From contig NZ_KB907546.1 in NCBI RefSeq assembly GCF_000382125.1, positions 62,001-126,000 of the forward strand: 64,000 bases of DNA, written 5' to 3'. A model generated the notes under the pieces. That model worked only from the letters and a program-made list of their open reading frames with translations. It made no database searches and was not told where the DNA came from. The DNA comes from Eudoraea adriatica DSM 19308. Lineage in GTDB: Bacteria > Bacteroidota > Bacteroidia > Flavobacteriales > Flavobacteriaceae. Shown piece by piece: positions 32,974 to 42,938 of this stretch (position 1 is its first letter; the number at the start of each line of letters is the position of its first letter). The position numbers and the translations under genes were made by a program.

Positions 32974-34626
32974 ATGGCGGAAGTAATTAATATGCCCAGA
33001 TTAAGCGATACCATGGAAGAAGGTACCGTTGCCAAATGGTTAAAAAATGTTGGCGATAAAATTGAGGAGGGAGATATCTTGGCGGAAATAGAAACAGATA
33101 AGGCCACCATGGAATTTGAATCTTTTCATGAGGGTACTTTGTTGCATATTGGCATTGCGGAAGGTGATGGCGCACCGGTTGATACTTTGTTGGCTATAAT
33201 TGGTGACGAAGGTGAAGATATTTCGTCATTATTAAACGGCAACCAGGGAACATCTGAAAAGGTTGAAACTCAGGAAGTAACCAAAGCTACGGAAGAAGCC
33301 GGGATAACTACTGCAAATAAGGAAACCGGCGTATCAAATGAAATTCCTGAAGGAGTTGAGATAATTAAAATGCCTCGCCTCAGTGATACTATGGAAGAAG
33401 GTACCGTTGCTGCCTGGTTAAAAAAAGTTGGGGATGAAGTAGAAGAGGGTGATATCCTGGCTGAGATTGAAACTGATAAGGCAACAATGGAATTTGAATC
33501 CTTCTATTCCGGGAATCTTCTTTACATAGGGATACAGGAAGGTGAGTCAGCGCCTGTTGATGAGGTATTGGCTATTATTGGTCCGGCCGGAACAGATGTT
33601 GAAGCGGTATTGCAGGCTAAGCCTGATTCAAAAACTGAAGCAGCTGCGACTTCAGAAACAGAAAAAACAGTTCCTTCGGAAGATACAAATAAAGAGGTTA
33701 AAGATGACAAGCAATTAGAATCGGGTCAGCGGGTATTTGTTTCTCCATTAGCAAGGAAAATTGCCATAGAGAAGGGAATAGACCTTGCGGACGTTAAAGG
33801 TAGTGGGGATCATGGCAGAATTGTAAAACGGGATATAGAAAACTTTGTGCCTTCCGCAAAAGCCGCTGTTTCTTCTGAGGTTGCCGAAACCAAAACAGCT
33901 CCGGAACGTCAGGTAACCGCACCGCCAATGCTTCCAACCGGGGAAGAGCATTTTGAAGAGGTGAAAAATTCCCAAATGCGCAAGGTGATAGCCAAGAGAT
34001 TGAGTGAATCTAAGTTCACAGCTCCTCATTATTACCTTATGATTGAGGTTGATATGGATAATGCTATTTCTTCCAGGGAAAAGATCAATGGTCTTCCGGA
34101 TACCAAAGTTTCATTTAATGATATGGTAGTTAAGGCCTGTGCCATGGCACTAAAAAAGCACCCGCAGGTTAATACTTCCTGGAATGGAGATACCACCCGA
34201 TATAATCAACACATTCATATAGGGGTTGCCGTGGCGGTAGACGATGGTTTGGTAGTGCCGGTATTAAGATTCACAGATCAGTTGAGTCTAACGCAGATTG
34301 GAACTTCCGTCAAGGATTTGGCGGGAAGAGCAAGAGTTAAAAAATTAACTCCAGCCGAAATGGAAGGAAGCACTTTTACAGTTTCGAACCTCGGAATGTT
34401 TGGTATTCTTGAATTTACATCGATAATCAATCAGCCTAATTCTGCTATTCTATCAGTTGGAGCAATAGTTGAAAAGCCGGTTGTAAAAGATGGTCAAATC
34501 GTTGTTGGAAATACAATGAAGATTAGCCTGGCATGTGATCACAGAACGGTTGATGGAGCAACCGGAGCCCAGTTTTTACAAACCCTTAGGGCGTATCTGG
34601 AGAATCCGGTTACTATGTTGGCTTGA
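32974..34626 (+). CDS. pdhC: pyruvate dehydrogenase E2, dihydrolipoyl acetyltransferase
   Basis: 550 aa. Two lipoyl domains with identical lipoyl-lysine context EIETDKATMEFES (lysines near residues 44 and 173), acidic Ala/Thr/Glu linkers, a peripheral-subunit-binding domain (VFVSPLARKIAIEKGIDL, about 253-270) and the catalytic domain ending with DHRTVDGATGAQFL. Transfers the acetyl group from lipoate to CoA and forms the complex core. Two lipoyl domains are usual in this class. Confidence 0.96.
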   Translation: MAEVINMPRLSDTMEEGTVAKWLKNVGDKIEEGDILAEIETDKATMEFESFHEGTLLHIGIAEGDGAPVDTLLAIIGDEGEDISSLLNGNQGTSEKVETQEVTKATEEAGITTANKETGVSNEIPEGVEIIKMPRLSDTMEEGTVAAWLKKVGDEVEEGDILAEIETDKATMEFESFYSGNLLYIGIQEGESAPVDEVLAIIGPAGTDVEAVLQAKPDSKTEAAATSETEKTVPSEDTNKEVKDDKQLESGQRVFVSPLARKIAIEKGIDLADVKGSGDHGRIVKRDIENFVPSAKAAVSSEVAETKTAPERQVTAPPMLPTGEEHFEEVKNSQMRKVIAKRLSESKFTAPHYYLMIEVDMDNAISSREKINGLPDTKVSFNDMVVKACAMALKKHPQVNTSWNGDTTRYNQHIHIGVAVAVDDGLVVPVLRFTDQLSLTQIGTSVKDLAGRARVKKLTPAEMEGSTFTVSNLGMFGILEFTSIINQPNSAILSVGAIVEKPVVKDGQIVVGNTMKISLACDHRTVDGATGAQFLQTLRAYLENPVTMLA

Positions 34627-34713
34627 TAAAACAAGAGCTTTTACTTGAAAAAAAGTCTGATTATTCGTAAAATAAGGTATCCGAAATACATGGGGTACCT
34701 TTTATTATTTAGA

Positions 34714-35769
34714 ATGCAAATGAAGCATGTAGTTTTACTTTTAGCACTATCCTTCCTTACGGCCTGTGGTTCGTTAAAAAATTCACAATCCGTTAATCCT
34801 CCGGCCGGAGCTGATGGCCTTCAGGGAAATTCGGGAAGCACTGCAGCCGGGATAAATATAAAGCAACCCGAAGCTGCAGCACCAAAAAAAATTCTAAGTA
34901 ATGAGTTTTCGGATAACACCAGAGTTCTCGGAATAATGAACTATTTGGCTTCAGATGATTTGAAAGGCCGTGATTCCGGAAGTGAAGGGATAGAAAAAGC
35001 AGCAGAATTTATAGAAGGTATCTTTCTTCAAAATAAATTGGAGCCTTATTTTAAAACTTATAGAGATACATTGGCCAATTATCATAACCCGGCTTATAAT
35101 ATTGTTGGTGTTGTAAAAGGAACGGATAAGAAACTTCAAAATGAATATATCGTCATCGGAGCGCATTATGACCATATTGGTATACTAACACCCGAAAATG
35201 GAGATGCTATTGCCAATGGAGCTAATGACAATGCATCCGGAACAACCACCGTACTTGAATTGGCCAGGTATTTTGGAAATTCCCGAAGCAATAAAAGGAG
35301 TCTCATCTTTGCATTGTTCAGTGCAGAAGAAAAGGGCTTGCTAGGTTCCAGCCATCTGGCTAAAAAATTGAAAGAGGAAGATCTTAACCTGTACCTGATG
35401 ATTAATTTTGAGATGACAGGTGTTCCTATGGTCAATAAGGACTATATGATGTATGTTACAGGCTACTCTAAATCAAATATGGCAGAAGTATCTAATAGAT
35501 ATGCAAATAAAAATTTGGTTGGTTATTTGCCATCAGCCAAGGAATTTGGGCTTTTTCAAAGATCGGATAACTACCCTTTTCACAAGGAGTTCAATATTCC
35601 TTCTCAAACCTATTGCACTTTTGATTTTACTAATTTTAATTTCTATCATAAAGTAGGCGATGAGGTTGACCAGATGGATTTTGAACATATGTCCGGTCTT
35701 ATTAATAACATGATACCGGTAATAGAAGGATTTTCAAACTCAGCTGAACAGGAAGTAAAGTATTATTAA
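34714..35769 (+). CDS. M28 family peptidase lipoprotein
   Basis: 351 aa from the ATG at 34714 (or two codons later, 34720). The signal LLLALSFLTAC is a clear lipobox, which rules out the 23-residue upstream extension. M28 zinc motifs: VIGAHYDHIGIL (first His/Asp), NGANDNASGTTTVLEL (bridging Asp), FALFSAEEKGLLGS (catalytic Glu pair) and the terminal FYHKVGDEVDQMD (His). A Ser/Gly/Ala-rich linker follows the lipid anchor. Outer-membrane or periplasmic aminopeptidase. One-base gap to the SDR gene. Confidence 0.9.
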   Translation: MQMKHVVLLLALSFLTACGSLKNSQSVNPPAGADGLQGNSGSTAAGINIKQPEAAAPKKILSNEFSDNTRVLGIMNYLASDDLKGRDSGSEGIEKAAEFIEGIFLQNKLEPYFKTYRDTLANYHNPAYNIVGVVKGTDKKLQNEYIVIGAHYDHIGILTPENGDAIANGANDNASGTTTVLELARYFGNSRSNKRSLIFALFSAEEKGLLGSSHLAKKLKEEDLNLYLMINFEMTGVPMVNKDYMMYVTGYSKSNMAEVSNRYANKNLVGYLPSAKEFGLFQRSDNYPFHKEFNIPSQTYCTFDFTNFNFYHKVGDEVDQMDFEHMSGLINNMIPVIEGFSNSAEQEVKYY

Positions 35770-36450
35770 ATGGCTAATGTTATAATTACAGGGTGCAGCA
35801 GGGGTATAGGATTTGAACTTGCCCGCCTTTTTGCTCAGAATGGACATAATGTTTTGGCCCTTTCCAGAAATGATAAACCGGTTAAGGAATTAAATGAAGC
35901 AAATATTTCGGCTTTTCCTTTTGATTTATGCAAAGGCGAGGATTTTGATAAACTCGAACTTTTTTTAGAAGACAATTGGAAAACAGTGGATATTCTGATT
36001 AATAACGCCGGACAATTATTGAACAAGCGATTTCTTGAAACTACCAGAAAGGAATTTGAAGAAATATATCAGGTAAATGTATTCGGAGTTGCAGAACTTA
36101 CCAGACTGCTCATCCCAAAAATGCCTGTTGGAGGCCATGTGGTAACTATTAGTTCAATGGGTGGAGTGCAGGGAAGTGTTAAATTTCCTGGCCTTTCGGC
36201 CTATAGTTCCAGCAAAGGGGCAGTAATTACATTGACAGAATTATGGGCTGAAGAATTTAAAGAAACCGGACCTTCGTTTAATGTACTGGCCATTGGAGCA
36301 GTTCAGACTGAAATGCTGGAAGAGGCTTTTCCCGGGTATCAGGCGCCTATTACAGCGAAGGATATGGCTGATTACATTATGGATTTTTCCTTAAATGGCC
36401 AGCGCTATTACAATGGAAAACTATTACAGGTAAGTAGTACTACGCCTTAA
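35770..36450 (+). CDS. SDR family oxidoreductase
   Basis: 226 aa, classical short-chain dehydrogenase. ITGCSRGIGFELARL at residues 5-19, INNAGQLL, TISSMGGV and YSSSKGAV with intact catalytic Tyr-x3-Lys. ALSRNDK after the second strand (Arg) favours NADP. Starts the base after the M28 stop codon, so the two are co-transcribed. Substrate unknown. Confidence 0.88.
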   Translation: MANVIITGCSRGIGFELARLFAQNGHNVLALSRNDKPVKELNEANISAFPFDLCKGEDFDKLELFLEDNWKTVDILINNAGQLLNKRFLETTRKEFEEIYQVNVFGVAELTRLLIPKMPVGGHVVTISSMGGVQGSVKFPGLSAYSSSKGAVITLTELWAEEFKETGPSFNVLAIGAVQTEMLEEAFPGYQAPITAKDMADYIMDFSLNGQRYYNGKLLQVSSTTP

Positions 36451-36471
36451 TATTAGTTATATTTTACATTA

Positions 36472-37074
36472 ATGAACGAAACACTCTTAAAATACCTTCC
36501 TGAGAATGCAGTTCCACCCTGTCTTGAACTAATAAAAGCTAATGAAGTAAATCTGAAAATAGTTAATCAAAGGGTGACCCGCCACGGGGATTATCGTCTT
36601 ATGCCCGACGGATCACATCAAATTACCGTTAATGCCACTACAAATAAGTATCGTTTTTTAATAACGCTTATTCATGAAATTGGACATTTGGTTGCTTTTG
36701 AAAAGTTTGGAAGAAGAATAAAACCCCATGGCATCGAATGGAAGCAAACATTCCAATACCTAATGCTACCATTCCTCAGACCGGAAATATTCCCATCTTC
36801 CCTGTTGCCAATCCTTGCAAAACATTTTAGAAACCCTAAGGCCAGTAGCACGACAGATTCAGCTTTGTCCATGGCTTTAAAAGCTTATGATATTCCTTCT
36901 GATAAAATTCAGGTATTTGAATTACCTTCCGGAAGTATTTTTAAGTTGTACAATGGAAAATTATTTAAAAAGGGGCAACGCAAAGTAAAAAGGTTTGAGT
37001 GTATTGAAATCTCTTCGGGAAGAGTGTACTTATTTCAACCCCATGCAGAAGTTGAGGCAGTAATTAATAGATAA
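36472..37074 (+). CDS. SprT-like zinc metalloprotease-domain protein
   Basis: 200 aa. HEIGH zinc motif in LIHEIGHLVAFEKF (about residues 65-78) and a third ligand region GIEWKQTFQYLMLPF. The SprT fold is shared with Spartan, which removes DNA-protein crosslinks, but the bacterial role is unproven. The C-terminal KRFECIEISSGRVYLFQP segment has one cysteine only, so the zinc ribbon is reduced. 21 nt after the SDR gene. Confidence 0.8.
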   Translation: MNETLLKYLPENAVPPCLELIKANEVNLKIVNQRVTRHGDYRLMPDGSHQITVNATTNKYRFLITLIHEIGHLVAFEKFGRRIKPHGIEWKQTFQYLMLPFLRPEIFPSSLLPILAKHFRNPKASSTTDSALSMALKAYDIPSDKIQVFELPSGSIFKLYNGKLFKKGQRKVKRFECIEISSGRVYLFQPHAEVEAVINR

Positions 37075-37077
37075 CAA

Positions 37078-38175
37078 ATGAAAAAAAATAAAAACTATTA
37101 CGCCGTTTTAATGGCAGGGGGAATAGGTTCCAGATTCTGGCCGGTCAGTACTTCTGCATACCCCAAGCAATTCCATGACATGTTGGGTGCGGGTGTTACG
37201 CTTTTGCAAAAAACTTTTAGTCGTCTCAATAGATTTATACCCACGGAAAACATTCTTATTCTTACTAATGAAAGGTATAATGAACTTGTTTTGAGCCAGC
37301 TTCCTATGATTAGTTCAGATCAGGTGATTTTAGAACCGGCAATGCGCAATACAGCTCCCTGTATTTTATATGCGGCTTTAAGAATAAAAAAAATGAATCC
37401 TGAGGGTTTGATGATTGTGGCCCCCAGTGACCATTGGATAGAAGATGAAAAGGCCTTTGAACTTAATGTCAAAAGTTGTTTTGATAAATGTGCGGAAGAG
37501 GAAGTTATTTGCACGCTGGGAATAAAACCTGCATTCCCTAATACTGGATTTGGCTATATTGAGTATGACCAAATAACGCCACAGGAAACAGGTTCAGGAT
37601 TGTTTGCCGTCAAACAATTTAGAGAGAAGCCTGATTATGAAACGGCAAAGTCATTTTTAAAGCAGGGTAATTTTCTGTGGAATGCGGGTATTTTCATCTG
37701 GAGTGTAAGAACTATTTTGGGGGCATTCAAGGAATTTCAATCAGAGCAGTTCGAATTGTTTAATTCCGGATTTGATATGCTAAATACCCCGGGAGAAAAG
37801 GCTTTTATTGATAAGAACTACCCAAAAGCGGATAATATTTCAATAGATTATGCAATCCTGGAAAAGGCGAGGTCAATTTTTGTCCTTCCGGCTACTTTTG
37901 ATTGGAATGACCTGGGTACCTGGGGCTCATTATATCATAAACTCGAGAAAGATAAAGATGGAAATGCCATTGTTAATGGAGATGTTTTGACGGAAGATGC
38001 TGAGGGAAATATGATTCGATTGCCTAAAAACAAAATTGCGGTTATAGATGGGTTAAAAGATTATATTGTTGTTGATAAAGAAGAAGTTCTAATGATTTGC
38101 CCTAAATCCAAAGAACAAACTATTAAAAGTATTCTGGCAGAAGTAAAAAAACGATTCGGAGACCAATACACATAA
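37078..38175 (+). CDS. manC: mannose-1-phosphate guanylyltransferase
   Basis: 365 aa. Nucleotidyltransferase signature LMAGGIGSRFWPVSTSAYPK (residues about 11-30), VAPSDHWI and GNFLWNAGIFIWSV; C-terminal beta helix without the fused isomerase domain of type II enzymes. Makes GDP-mannose from mannose-1-phosphate and GTP for polysaccharide and glycolipid synthesis. 3 nt after the SprT-like gene. Confidence 0.92.
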   Translation: MKKNKNYYAVLMAGGIGSRFWPVSTSAYPKQFHDMLGAGVTLLQKTFSRLNRFIPTENILILTNERYNELVLSQLPMISSDQVILEPAMRNTAPCILYAALRIKKMNPEGLMIVAPSDHWIEDEKAFELNVKSCFDKCAEEEVICTLGIKPAFPNTGFGYIEYDQITPQETGSGLFAVKQFREKPDYETAKSFLKQGNFLWNAGIFIWSVRTILGAFKEFQSEQFELFNSGFDMLNTPGEKAFIDKNYPKADNISIDYAILEKARSIFVLPATFDWNDLGTWGSLYHKLEKDKDGNAIVNGDVLTEDAEGNMIRLPKNKIAVIDGLKDYIVVDKEEVLMICPKSKEQTIKSILAEVKKRFGDQYT

Positions 38176-38177
38176 TT

Positions 38178-39632
38178 ATGGAAGAAGATTTTAATGATAA
38201 AAGTCCATTATCAGAAGACAAGGAGAATATAAGCGGAGAACAGGCTAAAAAGGATTTTCAGGGATTTTACGGGAGTGCTCGAAAATTTATTGGTGAGCTT
38301 CTGAATATTCGCCAGAATACGGATCAGCAGGCTACCAAAGAAGCTATTGTCGCAGACATCCCTTTCAAAGGACATACTATTTGGATATTGATATGTTCAA
38401 TATTTATAGCTTCAGTAGGGTTGAATGCAAATTCCACGGCCGTTGTTATTGGAGCAATGCTTATTTCCCCTCTGATGGGGCCAATTTTGGGTGTTGGGAT
38501 GTCTATTGCCATAAATGATATTGATACACTTCGGCGTTCATTAAAGAATTTTGCGGTAATGGTTACCATAAGTATTCTTACGGCTTATTTATTCTTCAAA
38601 TTTTTCCCTCTAAGTGATGAATCCTCTGAATTATTAGCAAGGACAGAGCCGGATATCAGAGATGTTCTAATCGCCTTTTTTGGTGGTTTCGCACTGGTTA
38701 TAGCCAGAGCTAAAAAAGGAACTATTGCCACTGTAATTTTTGGGGTGGCCATAGCAACAGCCTTAATGCCACCTCTTTGCACTGTAGGCTTTGGCCTGGC
38801 AATAGCCAATTGGCATTATGCAACCGGGGCGATGTATCTGTTTATAATAAATACCATTTTTATAGCACTGGCCACGGTAATTGTTCTAAAGCTCCTTCGT
38901 TTTCCTATGGTTAAATACATTAATTCCAGGAAGAGAAGGTTCTATGCCAGAATAGCTTCTTTAATTGCTTTATTGGTTATGGTACCGGCTATAATTACTT
39001 TTTATAATGTTTGGCAGAAATCCAGATATATGAAGCAGGCTCAGGATTTGATTGATAATACAATCGAACTATATAAATTTAAAGATAGGGGACGGTATTT
39101 AGACAATCTTACAGAAATAAATTATAACAGGGAAGGTGGTTCAACCATTGAATTGGTTTGTATGGGAGATGAACTAATACCGGATAATGTTATTGCCAGC
39201 TGGATTGAACAAAAAAATTCATTTTCAAGGTTGCAGGAAACAGAACTAAGAATTGTACAGGGAGGAAGAGACGATTCTGAAATAAAATTCAATTATATAA
39301 ATGAATTATACGAATCCAAAAAAGCCGAAGTATTGAATAAAGATGAGCGTATAAACCTGCTTGAATCTGAAATAGCAAAACTAAGTAAACTTACAACTAA
39401 ACAAATACCATTTGAACAAATCAGTGCTGAAGCTAAATTGAATTATGAAAATCTGGAAAGCCTTGGTTTTGCTTATACAATTACAACCGACTTTAGTAAG
39501 ATAGATACTATACCTGTTTTTGAAGTTGCCTGGAAAAAGGGTACAAAACGTCGGAATATTGAGGAGGATACTGAAAAATTGCAAAACTGGCTAAAATTGA
39601 GATTGAATGATAATAAAATAAGGCTAAGGTAG
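38178..39632 (+). CDS. DUF389 family membrane protein
   Basis: 484 aa. A soluble acidic N-terminus (1-60), then about six membrane helices (residues about 68-275) including VGLNANSTAVVIGAMLISPL and GPILGVGMSIAI, the DUF389 signature. A C-terminal soluble region of about 200 residues contains a probable coiled coil (ESKKAEVLNKDERINLLESE). Function of DUF389 is not established. Starts 2 nt after manC, same transcript likely. Confidence 0.82.
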   Translation: MEEDFNDKSPLSEDKENISGEQAKKDFQGFYGSARKFIGELLNIRQNTDQQATKEAIVADIPFKGHTIWILICSIFIASVGLNANSTAVVIGAMLISPLMGPILGVGMSIAINDIDTLRRSLKNFAVMVTISILTAYLFFKFFPLSDESSELLARTEPDIRDVLIAFFGGFALVIARAKKGTIATVIFGVAIATALMPPLCTVGFGLAIANWHYATGAMYLFIINTIFIALATVIVLKLLRFPMVKYINSRKRRFYARIASLIALLVMVPAIITFYNVWQKSRYMKQAQDLIDNTIELYKFKDRGRYLDNLTEINYNREGGSTIELVCMGDELIPDNVIASWIEQKNSFSRLQETELRIVQGGRDDSEIKFNYINELYESKKAEVLNKDERINLLESEIAKLSKLTTKQIPFEQISAEAKLNYENLESLGFAYTITTDFSKIDTIPVFEVAWKKGTKRRNIEEDTEKLQNWLKLRLNDNKIRLR

Positions 39633-39638
39633 AAAGGG

Positions 39639-40406
39639 TTAGTCTCTCTCTTCAATATACATTTGCCTGACCTTTTTAAATAATTCCGAAGAATAGACAA
39701 AATTCGTAACCGCCTCATTGTTGGTTTTGAATATTTCGTTTTTGGTACCTTCCCATTCTTTAATGCCGTGCTGGAGGAATATGATCTTCTCACCAATTTC
39801 CATGACAGAATTCATGTCATGGCTATTAATTACCGTAATAATGTCAAATTCTTTTGTGATCTCCTGAATTAAATTATCAATTAAAATAGCAGTTTTAGGA
39901 TCGAGACCTGAGTTGGGCTCATCACAAAACAAATACTTCGGATTCATGACTATTGCCCTTGCAATAGCGACTCTTTTTTGCATACCTCCAGAAATTTCTG
40001 CTGGATATTTTTTGTTTGCATCAATGAGATTCACCCGTTTCAATACAATATTTACCCTGTCTTCCATTTCAGATCGGGACTGGTGGGTAAACATATCCAT
40101 GGGGAACATCACATTTTCCTCAACCGTCATTGAGTCAAATAAGGCGCTTCCCTGGAATACCATCCCCATATCCTGTCTCAGATTTCGTTTTTCCTTTACG
40201 GTTAGTTTTGAAAACATTCTACCATCATAGCTAATAGTTCCGTTATCCGGCACCATTAACCCCAAAAGACATTTCATAAATACGGTCTTTCCGGAGCCGC
40301 TTTGACCTATAATCAGATTTGTTTTTCCCTTTTCAAAGGAGGTGGTTATGCCCTTTAGTACTTGGACATCTCCAAAAGATTTGGTTAGGTTTTCTACTTC
40401 TATCAT
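39639..40406 (-). CDS. mlaF: Mla-type ABC transporter ATP-binding protein
   Basis: 255 aa. Walker A IIGQSGSGKTVFMKCL (residues about 32-47), Q-loop MGMVFQGSALFDSMTV, ABC signature ISGGMQKRVAIARAI, Walker B LFCDEPNSGLDP. The MlaF-type details (MGMVFQGSALFDS, SGLDP) fit the lipid-transport subfamily. Energises MlaE. Overlaps the mlaE stop by one base (TAATG). A matching MCE protein is at 10-1008, far away. Confidence 0.9.
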   Translation of the reverse strand: MIEVENLTKSFGDVQVLKGITTSFEKGKTNLIIGQSGSGKTVFMKCLLGLMVPDNGTISYDGRMFSKLTVKEKRNLRQDMGMVFQGSALFDSMTVEENVMFPMDMFTHQSRSEMEDRVNIVLKRVNLIDANKKYPAEISGGMQKRVAIARAIVMNPKYLFCDEPNSGLDPKTAILIDNLIQEITKEFDIITVINSHDMNSVMEIGEKIIFLQHGIKEWEGTKNEIFKTNNEAVTNFVYSSELFKKVRQMYIEERD

Positions 40407-41143
40407 TAGCCTAACAATAGTTGGGTTAGTACAAAGTTAGAAATAATGATCACTACACTGGTCCAAACAAATGAAGTGGTACTTGCTTTGCCAACATCAA
40501 GGGCCCCACCTTCCATATAATACCCATGAAAAGATGGAATTGTAGCTATGATAAAAGCAAAAACCACAGATTTAATAAAGGAATATGTCACGTGAAAGGG
40601 TATAAAGTCTAGTTGTATGCCTTGAATAAATTCAGTTGATGTACTGTAATTCCCTAAAGAATTGGCTATTAAACCGCCAAAAATCCCAACATACATGGAA
40701 ATGGCAATTACAAATGGATAAAAAAGCATTGCTATTATCTTAGGAAAAACGAGGTAGTTGAGAGAATTCACACCCATAACTTCTAATGCATCTATTTGTT
40801 CCGTTACACGCATGGTGCCTATACTCGAAGTGATATATGAACCTACTTTACCGGCCATGATGATAGATGTAAATGTAGGGGCAAACTCAAGGATGACCGA
40901 CTGCCGTGTAGCAAAACCAATCAGGTCTTTTGGAATCAGAGGGTTTGTAAGGTTTAATGCCGTCTGAATAGCGACAACACCTCCAATGAAAACAGAAATG
41001 AAAATAACGATCCCCATGGAACCATAAATCAATTCATCAATTTCTTTTAATATCAAAGATTTCATAATTGACCATTTTGTAGGTTTTTTAAAAACCTCCC
41101 AAACCATAATGGAATAGCTGCCAATTGATGAGATGTAATTCAT
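40406..41143 (-). CDS. mlaE: MlaE family ABC transporter permease
   Basis: 245 aa, five or six membrane helices. ALNLTNPLIPKDLIGFATRQSVILEF and GKVGSYITSSIGTMRVTEQIDALEVMGV are the MlaE signature. Inner-membrane permease for phospholipid transport. First gene of a two-gene operon with mlaF. Confidence 0.92.
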   Translation of the reverse strand: MNYISSIGSYSIMVWEVFKKPTKWSIMKSLILKEIDELIYGSMGIVIFISVFIGGVVAIQTALNLTNPLIPKDLIGFATRQSVILEFAPTFTSIIMAGKVGSYITSSIGTMRVTEQIDALEVMGVNSLNYLVFPKIIAMLFYPFVIAISMYVGIFGGLIANSLGNYSTSTEFIQGIQLDFIPFHVTYSFIKSVVFAFIIATIPSFHGYYMEGGALDVGKASTTSFVWTSVVIIISNFVLTQLLLG

Positions 41144-41255
41144 AAAACTAAACGATGCTTTTCGTTGTAAAAATAGTAATATTAGCCTTCATTTAACCTT
41201 CATTTAAAATTTTAAAACTTAATTTAGGCATTTTTAAACCCTGAACCTATTTAAC

Positions 41256-42938
41256 ATGTTTAGTAAAGGCTTTTTCTCATTTATATTATTGGTAGGTTTC
41301 GTATTAAATTCTTCGGAAGCAATAAGTCAGCGTAAGGTAAAAGAATCTTCTAAAATGGAGATTTCTACTCCCTTAATGACTAATCCGAAATTGGTTGTGG
41401 GAATAGTAGTGGATCAAATGAGATATGATTATTTAACCCGATTTTGGAATCATTATGGGGATGATGGTTTTAAGCGCCTGGTTAATGAAGGTTTTAATTG
41501 TAAGAATAATCACTTCAATTATGCCCCCACCAGTACTGGGCCGGGACACGCGTCTGTGTATACCGGGGCTACACCTTCAGTACATGGGGTTATAGGCAAT
41601 AACTGGTATGATAAGGAAATTGACAAAATGGTTTATTGTGCTTCCGACGAGTCCTACGAAACCGTTGGAATGGTTTCAGAAGCCGGAAAAATGTCACCGC
41701 ACAGAATGACTGTAACCACCATTACGGATCAATTGCGATTGCATACACAAATGAAAGGTAAAGTTATAGCTGTTGCGCTAAAAGACAGAGGAGCTGTTCT
41801 TCCAGGAGGGCACACCGCAAATGCGGCTTACTGGTTTCTTGGTGGGGGAGAAGGTAAATGGATTAGCAGTACCTATTATATGGAGAATTTACCTGAATGG
41901 GTAGTAAAATTTAATTCCTCTAATGCCGTTCAAAAATATAAGAGGCCCTGGAATACAATTGAGAATATCAATTCCTATGTGGAAAGCGGTCCTGATAATA
42001 ATAACTATGAAGGTTTGTATTCAGGAGAAAGTGCTCCGGTTTTTCCGCATAACCTACCCGATTTATGGGAAAAGAATAGTCAATATGAAATTTTAAAAGT
42101 ATCGCCTTTTGGAAATAGCATAACTACTGATTTTGCATTGGAAGCGCTGAAAGGGGAACAGCTTGGAACGGACGAGATCACAGACTTTTTAGCTATTAGT
42201 TATTCAAGTACAGATTATGTTGGACATTGGTTCGGTGTAAATTCCAAGGAAATTCAGGATACATACATACGTTTGGATCGCGATTTGGAAAGGATCTTCA
42301 AGTATCTGGATACCAAAGTAGGCAAAGGTGAATATACCGTTTTTCTTACTGCAGATCATGGGGCAATCAATGTTCCTGCTTATCTGGAGGATCAAAAAAT
42401 TCCGGCAGGGTATCTTAATAAGTCGGAAATGCAATCAAATCTTGCAGAATTCATTAAATATAGGTACGGATCAACCGATTTAATTAAAAATTATTCCAAC
42501 AACCAACTATTTCTTGATCATAAGGTAATACAAAACCTGGATTTAAGCCTTCAGGAAGTCCAGGAGACTTTGGCCAATGAGTTATTGTCATCCGACGATA
42601 TGGCCATGGTATATACTGCCTATCAAATGCGCAATAATGAGTACACTACCGGAATACCGTATATAATTCAAAATGGATATAATATGAAACGTTCCGGAGA
42701 TGTATTGATGGTTCCAAAACCGGCAAATATTGATTATAGCAAAACCGGTTCCACGCATGGGTCTGCTCAGATTTATGACACCCATACACCACTTCTTTTT
42801 TATGGAAAAGGTATTAAACCGGGCGCAACTACACTGAAAACCGAAATCCCGGATATTGCACCTACATTAGCTGCATTGTTGGGGATTGCATTTCCGAACG
42901 GAACTACCGGAAAGCCTATTACTGCTGTATTAGAATAA
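41256..42938 (+). CDS. pafA: PafA-type alkaline phosphatase/phosphodiesterase superfamily protein
   Basis: 560 aa. Signal peptide FSFILLVGFVLNSSEA. Alkaline-phosphatase superfamily motifs: VGIVVDQMRYDYL (metal Asp), the nucleophile threonine in APTSTGPGHASVY, STDYVGHWFG, LTADHGAINVP and GSTHGSAQIYDTHTP. The order matches the Flavobacteriia PafA, a periplasmic, calcium-independent phosphate monoesterase. Convergent with the glycosyltransferase, with a 9-base overlap of coding ends. Confidence 0.87.
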   Translation: MFSKGFFSFILLVGFVLNSSEAISQRKVKESSKMEISTPLMTNPKLVVGIVVDQMRYDYLTRFWNHYGDDGFKRLVNEGFNCKNNHFNYAPTSTGPGHASVYTGATPSVHGVIGNNWYDKEIDKMVYCASDESYETVGMVSEAGKMSPHRMTVTTITDQLRLHTQMKGKVIAVALKDRGAVLPGGHTANAAYWFLGGGEGKWISSTYYMENLPEWVVKFNSSNAVQKYKRPWNTIENINSYVESGPDNNNYEGLYSGESAPVFPHNLPDLWEKNSQYEILKVSPFGNSITTDFALEALKGEQLGTDEITDFLAISYSSTDYVGHWFGVNSKEIQDTYIRLDRDLERIFKYLDTKVGKGEYTVFLTADHGAINVPAYLEDQKIPAGYLNKSEMQSNLAEFIKYRYGSTDLIKNYSNNQLFLDHKVIQNLDLSLQEVQETLANELLSSDDMAMVYTAYQMRNNEYTTGIPYIIQNGYNMKRSGDVLMVPKPANIDYSKTGSTHGSAQIYDTHTPLLFYGKGIKPGATTLKTEIPDIAPTLAALLGIAFPNGTTGKPITAVLE

